Shown: positions 37,583 through 49,347 of the stretch, one piece after another
How positions within the stretch are numbered: position 1 is the first letter of the stretch
How the letters are laid out: each line of letters starts with the position of its first letter
NCBI GenBank assembly: GCA_025331565.1
Contig: JAFREQ010000026.1
Coordinates: 930,001 to 994,000 of the forward strand
Origin: Holacanthus passer
Taxonomy: Eukaryota; Chordata; Actinopteri; Pomacanthidae
Length of the DNA stretch: 64,000 nt
Reading direction: 5' to 3'
Made by a program: the position numbers and the translations under genes
The notes under the pieces: model-generated
Database searches by the model: none
The model's input: the letters and a program-made list of their open reading frames with translations, nothing else
What the model was told of the DNA's origin: nothing

Positions 37583-40300
37583 GGGACCCTTTACCCAACC
37601 CGCTACAATTCAGGACGTTCCATTGGCTGGGGGAAAGGCGGGACCAGTCACTGCCTATCTCAATGACAGTGTTTCGTCTGAGGCCTGCCGAGCAACGATC
37701 CCGAGCAACATTCCAGATGAACTTTTTCTTAGCCAGCCCCCGACCCTCACTTTAACACAGGTGGAATAAGGACGTGCGGCAAATTTAGCAGAAAATACTC
37801 TTGCTTTTTGGTTACAAAGGACTCTATTCCTTTTATTGTGTGGCAGTCGTTTTTTATTTTGTTTATTCGCATTAAGAAGGTCTTACATATTCCTTTACAT
37901 TTTAGAAATATGACCAAGAAAAATCCAGCGTCAGTAGTCCCCATATGTCATTGCATACCCAAATATTTTTTTAAGCAGGTATCAGTGTTTCATGTTACCT
38001 TAGCCCCAAATTATAATCTTGCCAAATTTAGAAATTTTGTTTACACCTCCTTAACAGTATTTCTTTCTCCCTCTTTGTGGGGAGATTCAAAATGCAAACA
38101 GGGGGAACTCAGTGCAGTAGATACTGGTTATGTAAGGAGAGAATTTCATCACTAATTTACTGTGAAATTGAAATCATTTAAATAAATTGGAGAGTTAAGT
38201 GAGGAAGATTGGCATCTCAAACTCTGTAATTAGGAGGAAATAAATTCAGATTGAAGACGCTGCCACAGTCTGCACCAAACCCACAGACATAAATGACATG
38301 TCTTGCTGTCTGTGTTGAAGCTGCACAAACTAACACCTGCTTTCTGCCATTCCTTCTCAATCCTGCTGCTTCCCATCATTCTGACTGTGGTCCACATAAT
38401 CATGCATTCCTTTCTCTTTTGCTTCATTAACATGCACTGTGTGCTTGTTGGAGAAAATAACAAACACATTCCACAAATCTCATTGGCAGTTGTTGATGCA
38501 GGGGGAAAAAAATCTTCTATAAAATTCCCTCTTCCTGTAAACACTCTGCTGTAGTGACTCAGTGACACTGGTTGGTTGTTATTGTGACATTTACATGCTG
38601 CCCATGAAAAGACCAACTGTGGATTTTCAACCTCAGCTCTGCTTTGTTTAATGTGGGAGGTTCAGTCACCGACCTCTGTGTTAGGGATCCACAAGTTTTG
38701 CTCAACACACACATGCAGTCAAGTGTAGTGGGATTATTTTTTGTCACTCTTTCTCTACATCGTACGCCATCTCAGAGCAGTGTTTTCTGTACAAGCAAAA
38801 CAGGAATAGAAACGAAATGACACCAAGTAATCACACATTGACTTGACTATTTAAAACCATCTGGTGATGAAACTGGAGATTGCTACAGAAACCTCAAAGG
38901 CCTAGATTGTGTGTGAATATGTGCCTCATGTCTTTGGTCTTTTGGGAACCTGTCACTGCTTTGTTTCTTATTGGGGGGGGACTCAGTAAAACATCCAAGA
39001 CTTGCCTCAAACTTGGATGAATTGAATTGTTGGGTATTGCTTCACTCTTAATTTTAGCCTGTTTCTTGTTCCAGCTGTGCTTATATCCCTCTTAGCACTT
39101 CCACTTCTTGTTTTTTTTTTAAAGATTATTTCTCGATGCCCCTATTCAGTCTTGTTATTACAAAATCAAGGAACCATTGAATTGTCCAATCTGAGCTGTT
39201 TTGATCAGCTATAATAAAAGCTCTTCCTGATGTTTTAGGTTTGTTTCCCAGTGGGAAGCTGAGACGGGTAATGGTTCAGTCTGTTGTTTGCCTTCAATAT
39301 TTGTTACCACTGTAAAGACCTGAAAGTGCCATAGAGGTGACCATGGAAGTGTTTGTAGGGGACTGTTGTGTGAGTAGATTTGTGTAGTAAATGGAAGAGT
39401 TGATAGGTGCCCGGATTTAAAACCACTTTGAGGTGCTATACTTGTAGTGCAAACACTATGTTCAAAGGACCCTGTTCCTAAAGTACTCTTTGCAAGTGTC
39501 AGCCCCCTGGATGACATCATGAAGTCCTGCCAATCCATCCCACAATGCACCAGGCAGCATTCCTTCTCAGGGGGGGATTTATTAGAAGCATTGTGCCCCT
39601 GGCATTTTGACACTCTCCACCTCGGTACGGGTATTCTAAACATCTTCAAAACTGATGTCAAACCGAGAAGCTGTTGGCTTTCGAATCATCATGGCTTCAA
39701 GATGCAATTAGAGCAGCGAGTCATAGAATATTAGTGACAGGAAATCTACAGAGTGCTACAGAAATGTGAGTCTGACACAAATTATACTGCCCTATCTTGT
39801 ATATCAGACCGTCGCTCTATGGATTCTTTATAGCGCTGTTGGCATGAGAGCTAAGTTTTGAGGAGTAGTAGTGAATAGCAATCCAAAGGGACACTGTAGG
39901 TTGGAGAAATGTGCAGTTGAAAGATAGATGTATGTTTGTAATTAAGGTCTAGAAAAATGAGTGAAAGCTGTGTAAATAACATGACCATATTTTCTGTATT
40001 TTTTTTATGTCATTTTGTTCTGTGGTCGTGCTGAAGAGGGTATTTGTATGGGAGGTGGGTTCTAAATGTTTCCCCTTGTCTCTGTTCCCTGCACCTTGCC
40101 ATAACGCATCATGAGAAAAGCATAGCCTCTGTTATGTCGGAGGTCGTATGAATATCAAGAGAGTAAATCAGACGAAAACGAACCAGGATGAAACCTCATG
40201 TGGAGGTCGGCTCAGCATTTTTGTTCATTATTCTTGCTTCAAGTATCAAACATTGATTATAAGAAAAATTAATAAAGAATTTTTAAAATGGGCTCATTGT
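37583..40300 (+). terminator. coro1c: coro1c 3' UTR with several candidate poly(A) signals
   Basis: After the stop at 37582 there is AT-rich, repeat-poor sequence with AATAAA at 38181-38186, 38239-38244, 39213-39218 and 40271-40276, and another at 40692-40697. Alternative polyadenylation from about 0.6 to 2.7 kb of 3' UTR is plausible. Which site is used cannot be read from sequence. Open frames here (38230-38616, 39209-39661, 40148-40576) look random. Confidence 0.55.
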
Positions 40301-41852
40301 ACAGTTTTGAATTTTGGTGTAACTTTTGCATTTAGTCATTATGTTAACTGTAGTTTTTATGCAACTATGTGGCTCATTCAAGTCGCACACAGGAATAAGC
40401 AATACCAGGCACCGGATACACAGAAAAAATACTTGTTAGTGGTTGTTTTCATGAGATTTCTTGACAACAATAGGAAAACTATTGAATATTACCAACCTTA
40501 TCATTTTAAAGGTCATAGAACTAAACATGTGCTCTTTAAATATTGCTGTCCTCTTACTGATCCCAACTGTTTATAGTATCCAAAGGCAGATCATCAAAAA
40601 TCAACTTATGGGTAACCCTGGATGGATAGATTTGTCTAATGGCTGCAGTGAAACAACTGAACAGGTATAAAGCGGACAGTGAATGAAATCAAATAAATAG
40701 TGTTGTGTAGTTTGCACCACATAAATCCATATTCTAAATGTGAGCAGACATTTAGCTTTAATCGTTATTGTTTTGCTTTTGTTGACTTGTCATACCATTT
40801 AGTCTGTTGTGTTTGAGCCACCAAAACTAACCAAAAACACTATTTCAGTCCTTTGCAAGACTTTCTGACAAGCCTGTGTTACAGTATGATTTAGAAACGC
40901 AACTATTTTAAGACAGACTTATTTGACCTCCTGTTCGATACACAATGTATGACACATAGATGCATTTCTTGCAATAGTATGAATAATCCCTCCCTAGTTT
41001 TTTTTTAGCATCATGGACCTGGACAAATTGCTACCTTGTTCACACTTCAGCTCTCAGGCTGAGCTGCTATAATATCAACATCTCACACCAGCTGTAAAAA
41101 TAAGCGAATGAAATAAGAAAGGAGGCACGAGCAGCCTTAAATAGACGTCCTGCGTATTTAGAGACATAGATCCAGAGATAAGTGGCCATCGTAGACCATG
41201 AAGTTTAGATGTTAACTCTGTACATGTGTTTCGGGATGAAAGGGGTGCTTTCTCTCTGCACTGGTCTTGTATGCCCTGTAGAGACAGGCTGTAATCAAAT
41301 GGGACTTAATTAGAGAGGACTCAGTGGGAGGCAAGGACTCGCCCCGCCAAGTACAGAAATATCCATTTCCCTAAAACATGGGACTCATGTACCAACTACG
41401 TCTGTACAGTGAATTCTGAACCAGAGAAGTCAGTTTAATGAGTCCCGCTTTGAACGAACGAACACACATTGTGCTAAATTACACTTTGATACAAAATAAA
41501 GACTCCCTGTAGAGACAGTTTAACATTATTCCATGTATGAGAAAATGTTAATATTATGTACAGAATCACTTCCATATAGCGGTTACCTCCATAATAATTA
41601 AGAAAAAAATACAGTAAAATAAGTCTAATCCCGAGTGGACGCCTCCTAAGTGCAGGAGGATGAACACTGGGAGGTTGAGAAAGAGGGAGGAGAGGCTGAA
41701 AATAGAGGGATGGATCATGATTTTGCAGCGAGCTCAGTAAAAAAACCACTCAGTAGAACTGAGCAGGGGGGACGGATGCTCGGGAACCCTCTTTCACTCT
41801 TACTTTCCTCTCATTACTTTGTCTTTCCCTCTCTGTCTTCTGCTCTGTTCAG

Positions 41853-41875
41853 AAGAACCTGGGACAACACATTCT
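41853..41875 (+). other. Candidate 23-nt exon, possibly tmem119 5' UTR
   Basis: A long pyrimidine tract (about 41788-41850) ends in TCTGCTCTGTTCAG, and 23 nt later comes a donor CATTCT|GTAAGTA. Both sites are near consensus. It could be a non-coding exon spliced to the tmem119 exon 2.5 kb downstream, or the end of a longer first exon. Nothing shows that it is used. Confidence 0.3.
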
Positions 41876-42055
41876 GTAAGTATAGATTTTTTGTGAATTT
41901 AAAGTTGATGAAATGAAGAGTATGGCCAAAGCTTTCATTTATTTCAGAGCAGTCTGTGTCCAAACATCTTGATCAAAGGTTCCTTTTATGATCTATCATA
42001 AAGTGAGTAATATTGTCTTTTAAGGTTTTCAAAATCTTTGCTAACATGTTGGGGA

Positions 42056-42495
42056 TGTAATGAAGTAAATTTACTCAAGTACTGTACTTACGTGCAGTTT
42101 TCAGATACTTGTACTTGAGTATTTCTATTTAATGCTCCTTTATACTTTTACTCCAATATATTTCAGAGGGAATATTGTACCTTATACCTCCCTTACATTT
42201 AATAGCTACAGTTACACTACAGATTATTTTACACACAAACGTGTTCAGTTTATAAAAAATGGTGCATTGCTACAGATTAAACAACCCACCAGTATTCATT
42301 TTGAATACAGCTAAAATTAACCAGAACTGTAATCAAATATCTACAATTTAATTCTGCAATAACAAATCATTAAAGCACATTTTTCTAATAATACTTTTGT
42401 AGTTTTACTTAAGATGTATAATGCAGGGATTTTACTAGTAATGGTATATACTTACATTGTTGTATTACTACTTTTACTTAAGTAAAACTGTGAAC
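42056..42495. mobile_element. Teleost 'tactcaagtactgtactt' MITE
   Basis: TTTACTCAAGTACTGTACTT at the left and TACTTTTACTTAAGTAAAAC at the right form imperfect inverted ends. Internal text such as TACTTGTACTTGAGTATTTC and ATTTCAGAGGGAATATTGTA matches a repeat I know from many fish sequences. Open frame 42132-42314 lies inside it and is not a gene. Confidence 0.65.
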
Positions 42496-43705
42496 ATTTA
42501 TAGTATTCTATGTAAGAATATGCTTTGACACGGCCTAACCTCTGCCAGTAGCTCCATTTTTGCAAGTGTTGTTAAAACTTTCTTACCTTTATTTTAATTT
42601 TATGGTCGAGAGGCCAACTTTTCTAAAACTACCACGTGTGTCAGACTGAAGTTTTGGTAGATTTGATGTAAAGATGCAGCCATAGAAAATATGATGTCTT
42701 GAACATGTCACACTCAGTGTAGGCTTTACTGAACAAGCACATATCTGAGACCATCACACAGTGTGATAAAGGCTTTTTGTAAGTGTAAAGAAACTCGAGA
42801 GGAAATTCTGAGGAAAATCTAGAGTTTGAGACATTGAGTAGTCAAATGTCATGAAATGGATTAATTGCATATGTGGTCTCTGAGAGCCTTCAGCTGAAGG
42901 TTACGTGGACCCTCCTGTGAAATACAGGAAATGTAATTATGGCTGTAATTATGAGGATTGAGGGGACACTGCTGCCCTGTAGCTGTACATTCTGTGGATG
43001 AAGACCCAGCCCACCATCTGGTCCAGCAGAGTACATACTGTATGTTTGACCACACAGCGAGGGGGTTTCACACTGTACAGCATGATGTACTGTAGCATGA
43101 CGCTGATTAGAAGCTCATCTTTACAGCTTAGCACTGTGTAATTACACACTGCGTTCAGAGTTACAGAGGCTTTAAACGGTGGCAGACTGAGCCCCCTAAC
43201 GTTTGACCTCACATTGAGAAGGATGGAGAGAGAATAATGGAAGAAAAGTAATATTGGGTCAGGAAGTTTATTCAGTCTGTTGTTCTGTCGGTAAACGCAG
43301 GTTTTCCTGGAAGCAGAAATATCTTCATCAGGTCTGTGCTGCTGTGGCCTGGTGCACAGCAGCTGCTGCCCAGTGTAAATATAGAGGCCACAGCCACAGG
43401 TCTCCCACGCCTCTGTGCTGCCTCTAGAATATAGCTTCCTCCTGGCTTTGGTGTGGTGGATGGATAGCCTCCCTCTACTTTACAAATTATAAGGCCTCCA
43501 GTGCCAAACTCGCTGTCTCCACCCCAAATAAGTAATGGCTACTCTGCTGCCTGCTAAAATAGATCTGGTACAAGGAACAGCAGAAAACCTAGAAACTCTG
43601 TGTCAGGATAGATACTGGAGATACATTTCAGATGGAAGCAGCCCTCAAAACCAGTGTTTTATTCCCTCGTCTGCTGCATGAAATACTGCTTGACGCTTGT
43701 TAGCA

Positions 43706-43790
43706 CAGTGGTTCCCAATGTGAGGATTGGGAGCCATCACCCAAGAAAAATCTAAGGGGCCACAAGATGATTGAAAAAAAAATGGCTTTG
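43706..43790. mobile_element. Fragment of a hAT-like non-autonomous element
   Basis: CAGTGGTTCCCAATGTGAGG followed by GGGGCCACAAGATGATTG resembles the 'cagtggttcccaaactggg...gggtcgcaagatgat' end of old hAT-type elements. The other end was not identified. Confidence 0.4.
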
Positions 43791-43947
43791 CTTGCTGGTT
43801 TGTTGCTTTATACAATCATGAACGTACATACTTTAAAAGCATACGAGAGAGAGATGCACACATCATTTGAGTTTGATCAGAGGATCAACATGACTCTACA
43901 ATAAATATTTCACCACAGGCCGGAGGTGAGTAGTTTAGTTTTGCACA

Positions 43948-44220
43948 AAGACTGGAAACAGTTAGTCCGGCTCTGTCCAAGTTAAAAAACACACCTACCT
44001 GCAGCTCTAAAACTGGAGTCCAACAGACTCCAGGAAGTCACCAGGCTGCTGCAAAGAAATAGTTACCAATAGTTTACTTTGTTGTTTGTGTGCAGATTAA
44101 ACAAACTGGCTATAACATGTTAAATAGAGCTTTAGAGGTGCTGGTAGACAGATTTTGTTACCGTTGGACAAAGCCAGTCGGCTGTTTCCAGTGTTTTACT
44201 AAGCTAAGATAACCACCTCC
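43948..44220. mobile_element. Fold-back MITE with about 30-bp terminal inverted repeats
   Basis: The left end GACTGGAAACAG followed by GGCTCTGTCCA is inverted at the right as TGGACAAAGCC followed by GGCTGTTTCCAGTG. Inside are GGAGTCCAACAGACTCCAGG and TTAGAGGTGCTGGTAGACAG, again familiar from repeats common in percomorph fish. It lies about 160 bp upstream of the tmem119 coding exon. Confidence 0.6.
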
Positions 44221-44388
44221 ATCAATCATCTTATCTAACTCTAAGCAAGAAAGTGAATAACCTCATAACTTCTGGGGGTCTCAAGCTACTATGTTAGTGG
44301 ATCCCTACAAAATTAGATTTGAAAATATTTCTTCATTTGATGCTAAATTCATATGGCCATTGTTGTTGTCGTTGCAGGACAAGAGAAG

Positions 44389-45132
44389 ATGATGTCCCGT
44401 TGGGTTTCTCTCGTCACCTGTGTGACGCTGCTCTCACTGTGCTGCAGTCTCTGTCATGCCACTCCTCTGTTCATCAACATGTCCATGGACGGCAGCGGTG
44501 ATGAAGAGCTGGAGCTCCTTTTTCCAACCTCCTTCTCCACTCGAGCACCCGTTCACATCACTACTGCTACTGGAACTCCCACCCTCACCAACACCATCAC
44601 CACCACCATGATCCGGCTGAAGGACTTCGTTCTGACCCGAGTAGTGGATTTCCTGCAGGAGCACTTGCTTATCATCATCGTTGTGACCTCTCTTCTCATC
44701 GTCATGGTCTTCATCATCTGCTGTGCCTCTGCCATGAGTCATAAGCGCAAGCTAGAGGCCTACAAACCGCCTCCTAATCCACCCAGGAAGTACGCGGCTG
44801 ATAAAACAGGCGGGCGCAAGAATTCAGGCGAGCTCCAGGAGAGACCCTACGCCGTCGACCACGTCAAGAGGGTCCAGACTCAGAGCATGGCCTCCCCTAA
44901 GAACCTGCGCCAGCCCTCCAAGGCTCTGGTGGGAGAGAGGGGGAGAGATGTCAGGTCGTCACCTCGCCAGGAGGTCAGAAAGGTCAGGGAGGTGGAGGTG
45001 GTGGAGAAGCGGAGAGAGGAGCCCAAACACAAAGAGCCGAAGCACAGGGAGGAGGTGCAGCAGAGCTCCGGCCCCAGCACCAGCTCCAGTCAGCCGGTCT
45101 GCACCTGCCACATGAGAAAGGCTCACCACTAG
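44389..45132 (+). CDS. tmem119: Transmembrane protein 119
   Basis: A single coding exon of 247 residues (mammalian TMEM119 about 280). The acceptor ending at 44377 excludes the upstream ATG at 44353; ATG 44389 or the adjacent 44392 is the start. A signal peptide (about 1-24, ending SLCHA) precedes a Ser/Thr-rich ectodomain with an acidic patch. The juxtamembrane motif VVDFLQEHLL and one membrane helix (about 93-115) come next, then a basic cytoplasmic tail with KPPPNPPRKY. The D-F-x-x-x-x-x-L-x-I-x-V-V-x-S-L helix block, the following K-Y motif and a C-terminal Cys-x-Cys agree with TMEM119. The family marks microglia in mammals and is linked to osteoblast differentiation. Position between coro1c and iscu supports the call. 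Fish have a and b copies; not assigned here. Confidence 0.87.
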   Translation: MMSRWVSLVTCVTLLSLCCSLCHATPLFINMSMDGSGDEELELLFPTSFSTRAPVHITTATGTPTLTNTITTTMIRLKDFVLTRVVDFLQEHLLIIIVVTSLLIVMVFIICCASAMSHKRKLEAYKPPPNPPRKYAADKTGGRKNSGELQERPYAVDHVKRVQTQSMASPKNLRQPSKALVGERGRDVRSSPRQEVRKVREVEVVEKRREEPKHKEPKHREEVQQSSGPSTSSSQPVCTCHMRKAHH

Positions 45133-45920
45133 GGCGTGCTCCAGGCTGACGTCGGCACAAGAGGTGAAATGTTGCAACCACGACATCAAAACCAGATCAG
45201 ATCGGTCGGTTCTACCACAGATGTGAAAAAAATACATTGTGACTTAAATCAGAAATAACTTTTTACAACTGCCAGCAAGAAATTAGAGAAATCATGTAAA
45301 CAGTTAAAGTTCATGAAATTATGAACTTATGAATCACCTGGTGCATTATTAAAATATTGAAGGATTGAAGATAAGAAATCAAAAAACTTAATTGTGTTTC
45401 TGCATAAATCACATCTATAAATATTGCACCTCAAAGTTTTTGACTGATACAAAGATTAACAAGCCAACAACAAAATATGTGGCTGATTTCTTTGAATGCC
45501 GCGGCCTTTCAAATTAAAAGCCTTTTCGAGGTCTGTTTGTCCTCATGTACTTTAGCTTTGCAGTTGACCAGTGATTACCAGTCTCAACAGTCTGCTATCA
45601 TATCACTGTGCTGTTGAAGTAGCATCACTTGAAATAGTGAGAAAAAAAAAGTTTTTCTTATGGATTTTTTTACGAAGGAAAATTAATGATAGGCTGTATT
45701 TTTCCAGGCTTTACAACTAGAAATGAGAAAAATAGTGAGTATTCATGTGTTTTTGATAGAGAGATGTATTCGTCCTCATGCCTGCCCAGACAGAGGGATC
45801 TCCTCAGTATGTCCTGCTGTACATCATGGCATCTTATTTTAGCAGCTAAGAGCTTCGGCTGAATCTGTCTTTTAGACCAAAATCATTGCTGCTGTAAATA
45901 AAACAGAGTGAGGTGCCAGT
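45133..45920 (+). terminator. tmem119: tmem119 3' UTR and poly(A) signal
   Basis: An AATAAA at 45897-45902 lies about 765 bp after the stop and is the first clear signal. The sequence between is AT-rich and non-coding. Confidence 0.55.
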
Positions 45921-48504
45921 GAACTTGATTTGATGGATCAGTAACAAAAAAATCCTTTATATTTACATTCATATTTACTTAATTTTATTTCATGTCTTCT
46001 CATATTGTATTTTACTTTGGGAACCCTGATTCACAAAGCTTTACACCAAAAGCACAATTTGCAACTGTGTCATAAGTAAAACATGCATATCTACTATGAA
46101 TCTGTCTACATATTTATTTGGTCGATCATTTTGATCTGCCTTCAACTGTCAAACATTAAAAGCAGGCGTTTTTGGTGCAACAACTTCGTGAATCAGCGTT
46201 TGACTTTTTAAAATAAGTAATACTTATATATAAGATAAATTATGTTTTTTGTTTTTAATGTAATAATTTGTAATGAGTCAAAAACTTGAGTACATGGATG
46301 GATAGTTGGCATGTTTTGTTGGCCTGGTGTAATAGCTTTAACTCATTGTGGCTAAATAGAAGATAGTTTGTAAAAACTCTCCAACTCACTGTCTCATTTC
46401 TCAAGTTAAAGACTCTGAGCATCTAAACCAAATGTGTGACGTTTCGTACAACCCTGATTCCAAAAGGTTTGGGACGCAAATAAAACAGAATGTGATCATT
46501 TACAAACTGTGTTTACAGACAGTTTTACAAAATGTTCCTGAGCCTTTATATCCTTTATACAATCATGTGTTTGACAAAGTGTTGAACCTCTCTCCATCCT
46601 TGCTTGTGAACGAGTGAGTCTTTCCAGGATGAACCTTTCATACCCAATCATGATACTTTCACCTGTTACCAATGAACCTGTTTACCTGTGGAAGGATCCA
46701 AACAGGTGTTGTTGGATCAGTTCACGACTTTCACAGTGTTTTGTTGCTCCTGTCCTGACTAGTTTGAAACATGTTGCGGCCATCAAATTTAAAATAAGCA
46801 GATATTTACAAAAATCAACAAAGGTGATGAGGTCAAACATTCAATATATTGTCTTTGTACTGTTTTCAATTGAGTCGATGTCAAAAAGGATCAGCAAGTT
46901 ACCACATTCTGTTCTATTTCTGTTTTACGCAGCGTCCCAACTTTTTTTGGAATCTGGTCTGTGTGATTTATGGGCCAGACGCTAGTCATGTTAAAACACT
47001 CTTCTCTATTGAACCTCAGATTGTTGTCCTCAGATGTTTCCAGACAGATGCTTCCTCTGTAAGTGACAGTTTTATTGTTTACAAAATGGCGATGTTGTTT
47101 TGCTTATGTTGAATAAAATTGTTGATAACGACGTTTCTGTCATTACTGAAAGTGTACCACTGGAAACTTTCATGATGAAAGACAAACTACAGGCCTGAAG
47201 AAACCTAACATTAGAAAAGGCGAGGACGGTCTAAAAAAGAGGACGCTCGCTACATGAACACTATGTTCAACTCTGGAATCTGTAATTTTGAGCTGCGTCC
47301 ACTCAAGAATCATGGGTAACTATTTTTATGGAAATTACAAAATGTCAGGTATGTGTTATCTGCTCTTTGGAGACATATGCTGTCTTCTAACTTAACATTT
47401 CAAGATGTACACAGTAACAGTAAAGTCAACATCTTTAGGATTGGTTAGGCAGCTGGCACCTTTCCACCCCAACACAGGACTAAGGCATTAGAGCCTGGAG
47501 AGGGCAAGAGCCCCTTTTGTCCTTCACTGGCTACTGTACAAGATTGTTTAAATATTTCAGCAGCAGTAAACCAGATACATACAAAGCCCTTTGCTCCAAA
47601 ACAAGAGCTTGTGTGTTGTCTATGGAAATCTTAGAGACACTGATTTGTTCCGGTGAAGTTAAAACAAAAAGTCTTCTTCAACTTTTGTGTTCCATGTTTT
47701 TTGAACGAACGATGAAATGCTGCCCTCACGTGAACAGAACAAGCATTCATTTAGAAGTTCTGCATTTCTTTTTATATCCACAACTTAGCTCTTGATACAA
47801 ATACATTCTGTGACCATGTCTGAAATATATTATTAAGATTCATCACAAATGTATTAAAATGTGATTAAATATACCTGAAGAGGCTGAAGCACTAACCAAC
47901 TTTTGAATAAAGAAGTTTGATCTGAATCATAAGTGGGTCAACTTACCAAAGATCAAACATCAAGAATGACAGCACAGCAGCTCAAAAGCAAGAGTAACCC
48001 TGAGGCGGCTGAAACATGAGCCCTGACAGAGCCTCGCACCAGGGTCAGATTCCCCGCTCTTTTGTCAATGAGGTGCTAAATAATTCTAGAAAATACTACC
48101 CCTTCACTTTCACTCTTCCCACCGGGTGATGGGAAGACACACAGGGACAGGACCACCCACCACCGCTCTCTGTCCAGAGGCCTGTTTGATAGATTCACTG
48201 TCTGTCTGCATTTTAGGAACCTCGACCTTTGATAATCTCGGATAAGGGATTGATGTTTGGGACCTTGTTTATTTTATTCTTACACAGCATCTCTTGCTGA
48301 TCTTCTACGTATTTTGACCCTTTTCACTGTCTCCCCCTGAGGCACAATAGGACCTCTCAATCAGTTTGAATGGTGAAGAGGATCCAGAATAGGTAATACA
48401 GCACCTTAAGGCTGTCGTTAAACTTTGATGAGCATCTGCTTAGAGTTCTCAACAGCAGCAAACAGTGGTTATATCCCCAGATCATATGAGGACCATGCGC
48501 TGAC
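45921..48504. other. tmem119-LRR gene spacer
   Basis: AT-rich DNA with one MITE (46447-46963). No exon, RNA or regulatory block was recognised in the remainder. Open frames 46849-47112 and 47517-47795 look random. Confidence 0.5.
46447..46963. mobile_element. Teleost MITE with 'gattccaaaaaagttgggac' inverted ends
   Basis: The left end ACAACCCTGATTCCAAAAGG plus TTTGGGACG, and the right end CGTCCCAACTTTTTTTGGAA plus TCTGGTCTGTG, are inverted copies of about 40 bp, including ACAGAATG/CATTCTGT inside. The interior has CACCTGTTACCAATGAACCT and GGATCCAAACAGGTGTT, text found in a repeat present in very many teleosts. About 517 bp long with no transposase. Superfamily not assigned. The open frame at 46614-46985 lies inside and is not a gene. 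Confidence 0.75.
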
Positions 48505-48554
48505 AAGCCTGCCCATCTCTTTGGAGGAGCAGATAATACAGGAAGAGAAAAATG
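48505..48554 (+). other. Candidate non-coding exon of the LRR gene
   Basis: A strong donor AAAAATG|GTAAGTG (GT at 48555-48556) lies 790 bp upstream of the acceptor ATCCTTGCAG (ending 49341) of the LRR coding exon. The 5' end is not defined. Confidence 0.4.
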
Positions 48555-49182
48555 GTAAGTGCATGGGCCTTTGTAAGGGGTTTATAGGTTGTTAATAAGG
48601 GTTAATACGGCATTTAGAGATGAGAACAACTTTTTCTTTCTACTAAATGAGTCACTAGAAGACAAGTCTTGTTTCTCACTTTCTAATAAGCCATTAAAAC
48701 TTAGTTATAAATGCTGACTCATTGTAAATTCATTAGTAAAGGCTCACAAATGTTTCTCACGTCTAAGAAGCCAACAGCAAAAGGTAGTGATTCAGCTGCA
48801 ACTATAAATGTTAATCAACCATTAATAGATGGCTGTTAAAATAATTAATCAAGTGTGTAGTTGTAAATGTTCTCTTTTAGAAGGTCAAAGGTCAAACAGT
48901 CTGTCAGAGCATCTACCTGATGAATTCAAGACTTAAAATGTCTGGAGGACGATGAACATCAGCCAGAGGATGATGAGGACTTTAAACACACAAAATATGT
49001 GAAGAACTAATAAGAGCTGATGTTTTCTCATAGATTAAACTACCCAACAGTTTACAGAGGTAAAACTGAAACCATCAGTAGAATGAAAGAAAATTAAGTG
49101 GCAACTATTACTACAAACCAAACAATCAATTGATTAATAGAGAAATGTCCTATATAAAATAGTTCAAAATTAGCTTATGGTG

Positions 49183-49230
49183 CAGTATTAGTACTTTTTC
49201 TTGAGGATCTAAATACTTCCTCCAACACTG
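49183..49230. repeat. Remnant of the 'tactcaagtac' MITE family
   Basis: GTATTAGTACTTTTTCTTGA followed by ATCTAAATACTTCCTCCAAC matches the usual right end of the element seen at 42056-42495. Only the end remains. Confidence 0.5.
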
Positions 49231-49347
49231 GTTACAACTTATAAACCCCTTATGATAAAGTGGTACCCACTTTAAAGTGCAGTTTCAGCATGTTTCCTGA
49301 TACCATTTGCTCTGTATGTGTCTGATGTGGTATCCTTGCAGTGAGTC

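Larger units (their letters stand above)
40301..44377. other. coro1c-tmem119 spacer with repeats
   Basis: It contains a candidate micro-exon or 5' exon (41853-41875), a MITE (42056-42495), a hAT-like fragment (43706-43790) and a fold-back MITE (43948-44220). Its right end is the acceptor TTGTTGTCGTTGCAG (ending 44377) of the tmem119 coding exon. In the human block SELPLG lies here; no P-selectin ligand-like mucin frame was recognised. Confidence 0.5.

Noticed and set aside
39209..40576. Frames of 142-150 codons downstream of coro1c
   Set aside because: They lie in the AT-rich 3' UTR region, show no domain or coding-like composition, and overlap on opposite strands.
40301..44377. A SELPLG ortholog between coro1c and tmem119, as in human
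   Set aside because: No mucin-like repeat frame with signal peptide and membrane helix was found. The long frames here fall in repeats.
44353..44388. Upstream ATG of the tmem119 frame (MAIVVVVAG...)
   Set aside because: It lies in the pyrimidine tract and acceptor of the intron. The ATG at 44389 follows the splice site and gives a proper signal peptide.
46614..46985. 123-codon open frame
   Set aside because: It lies almost wholly inside the MITE at 46447-46963 and resembles no protein.
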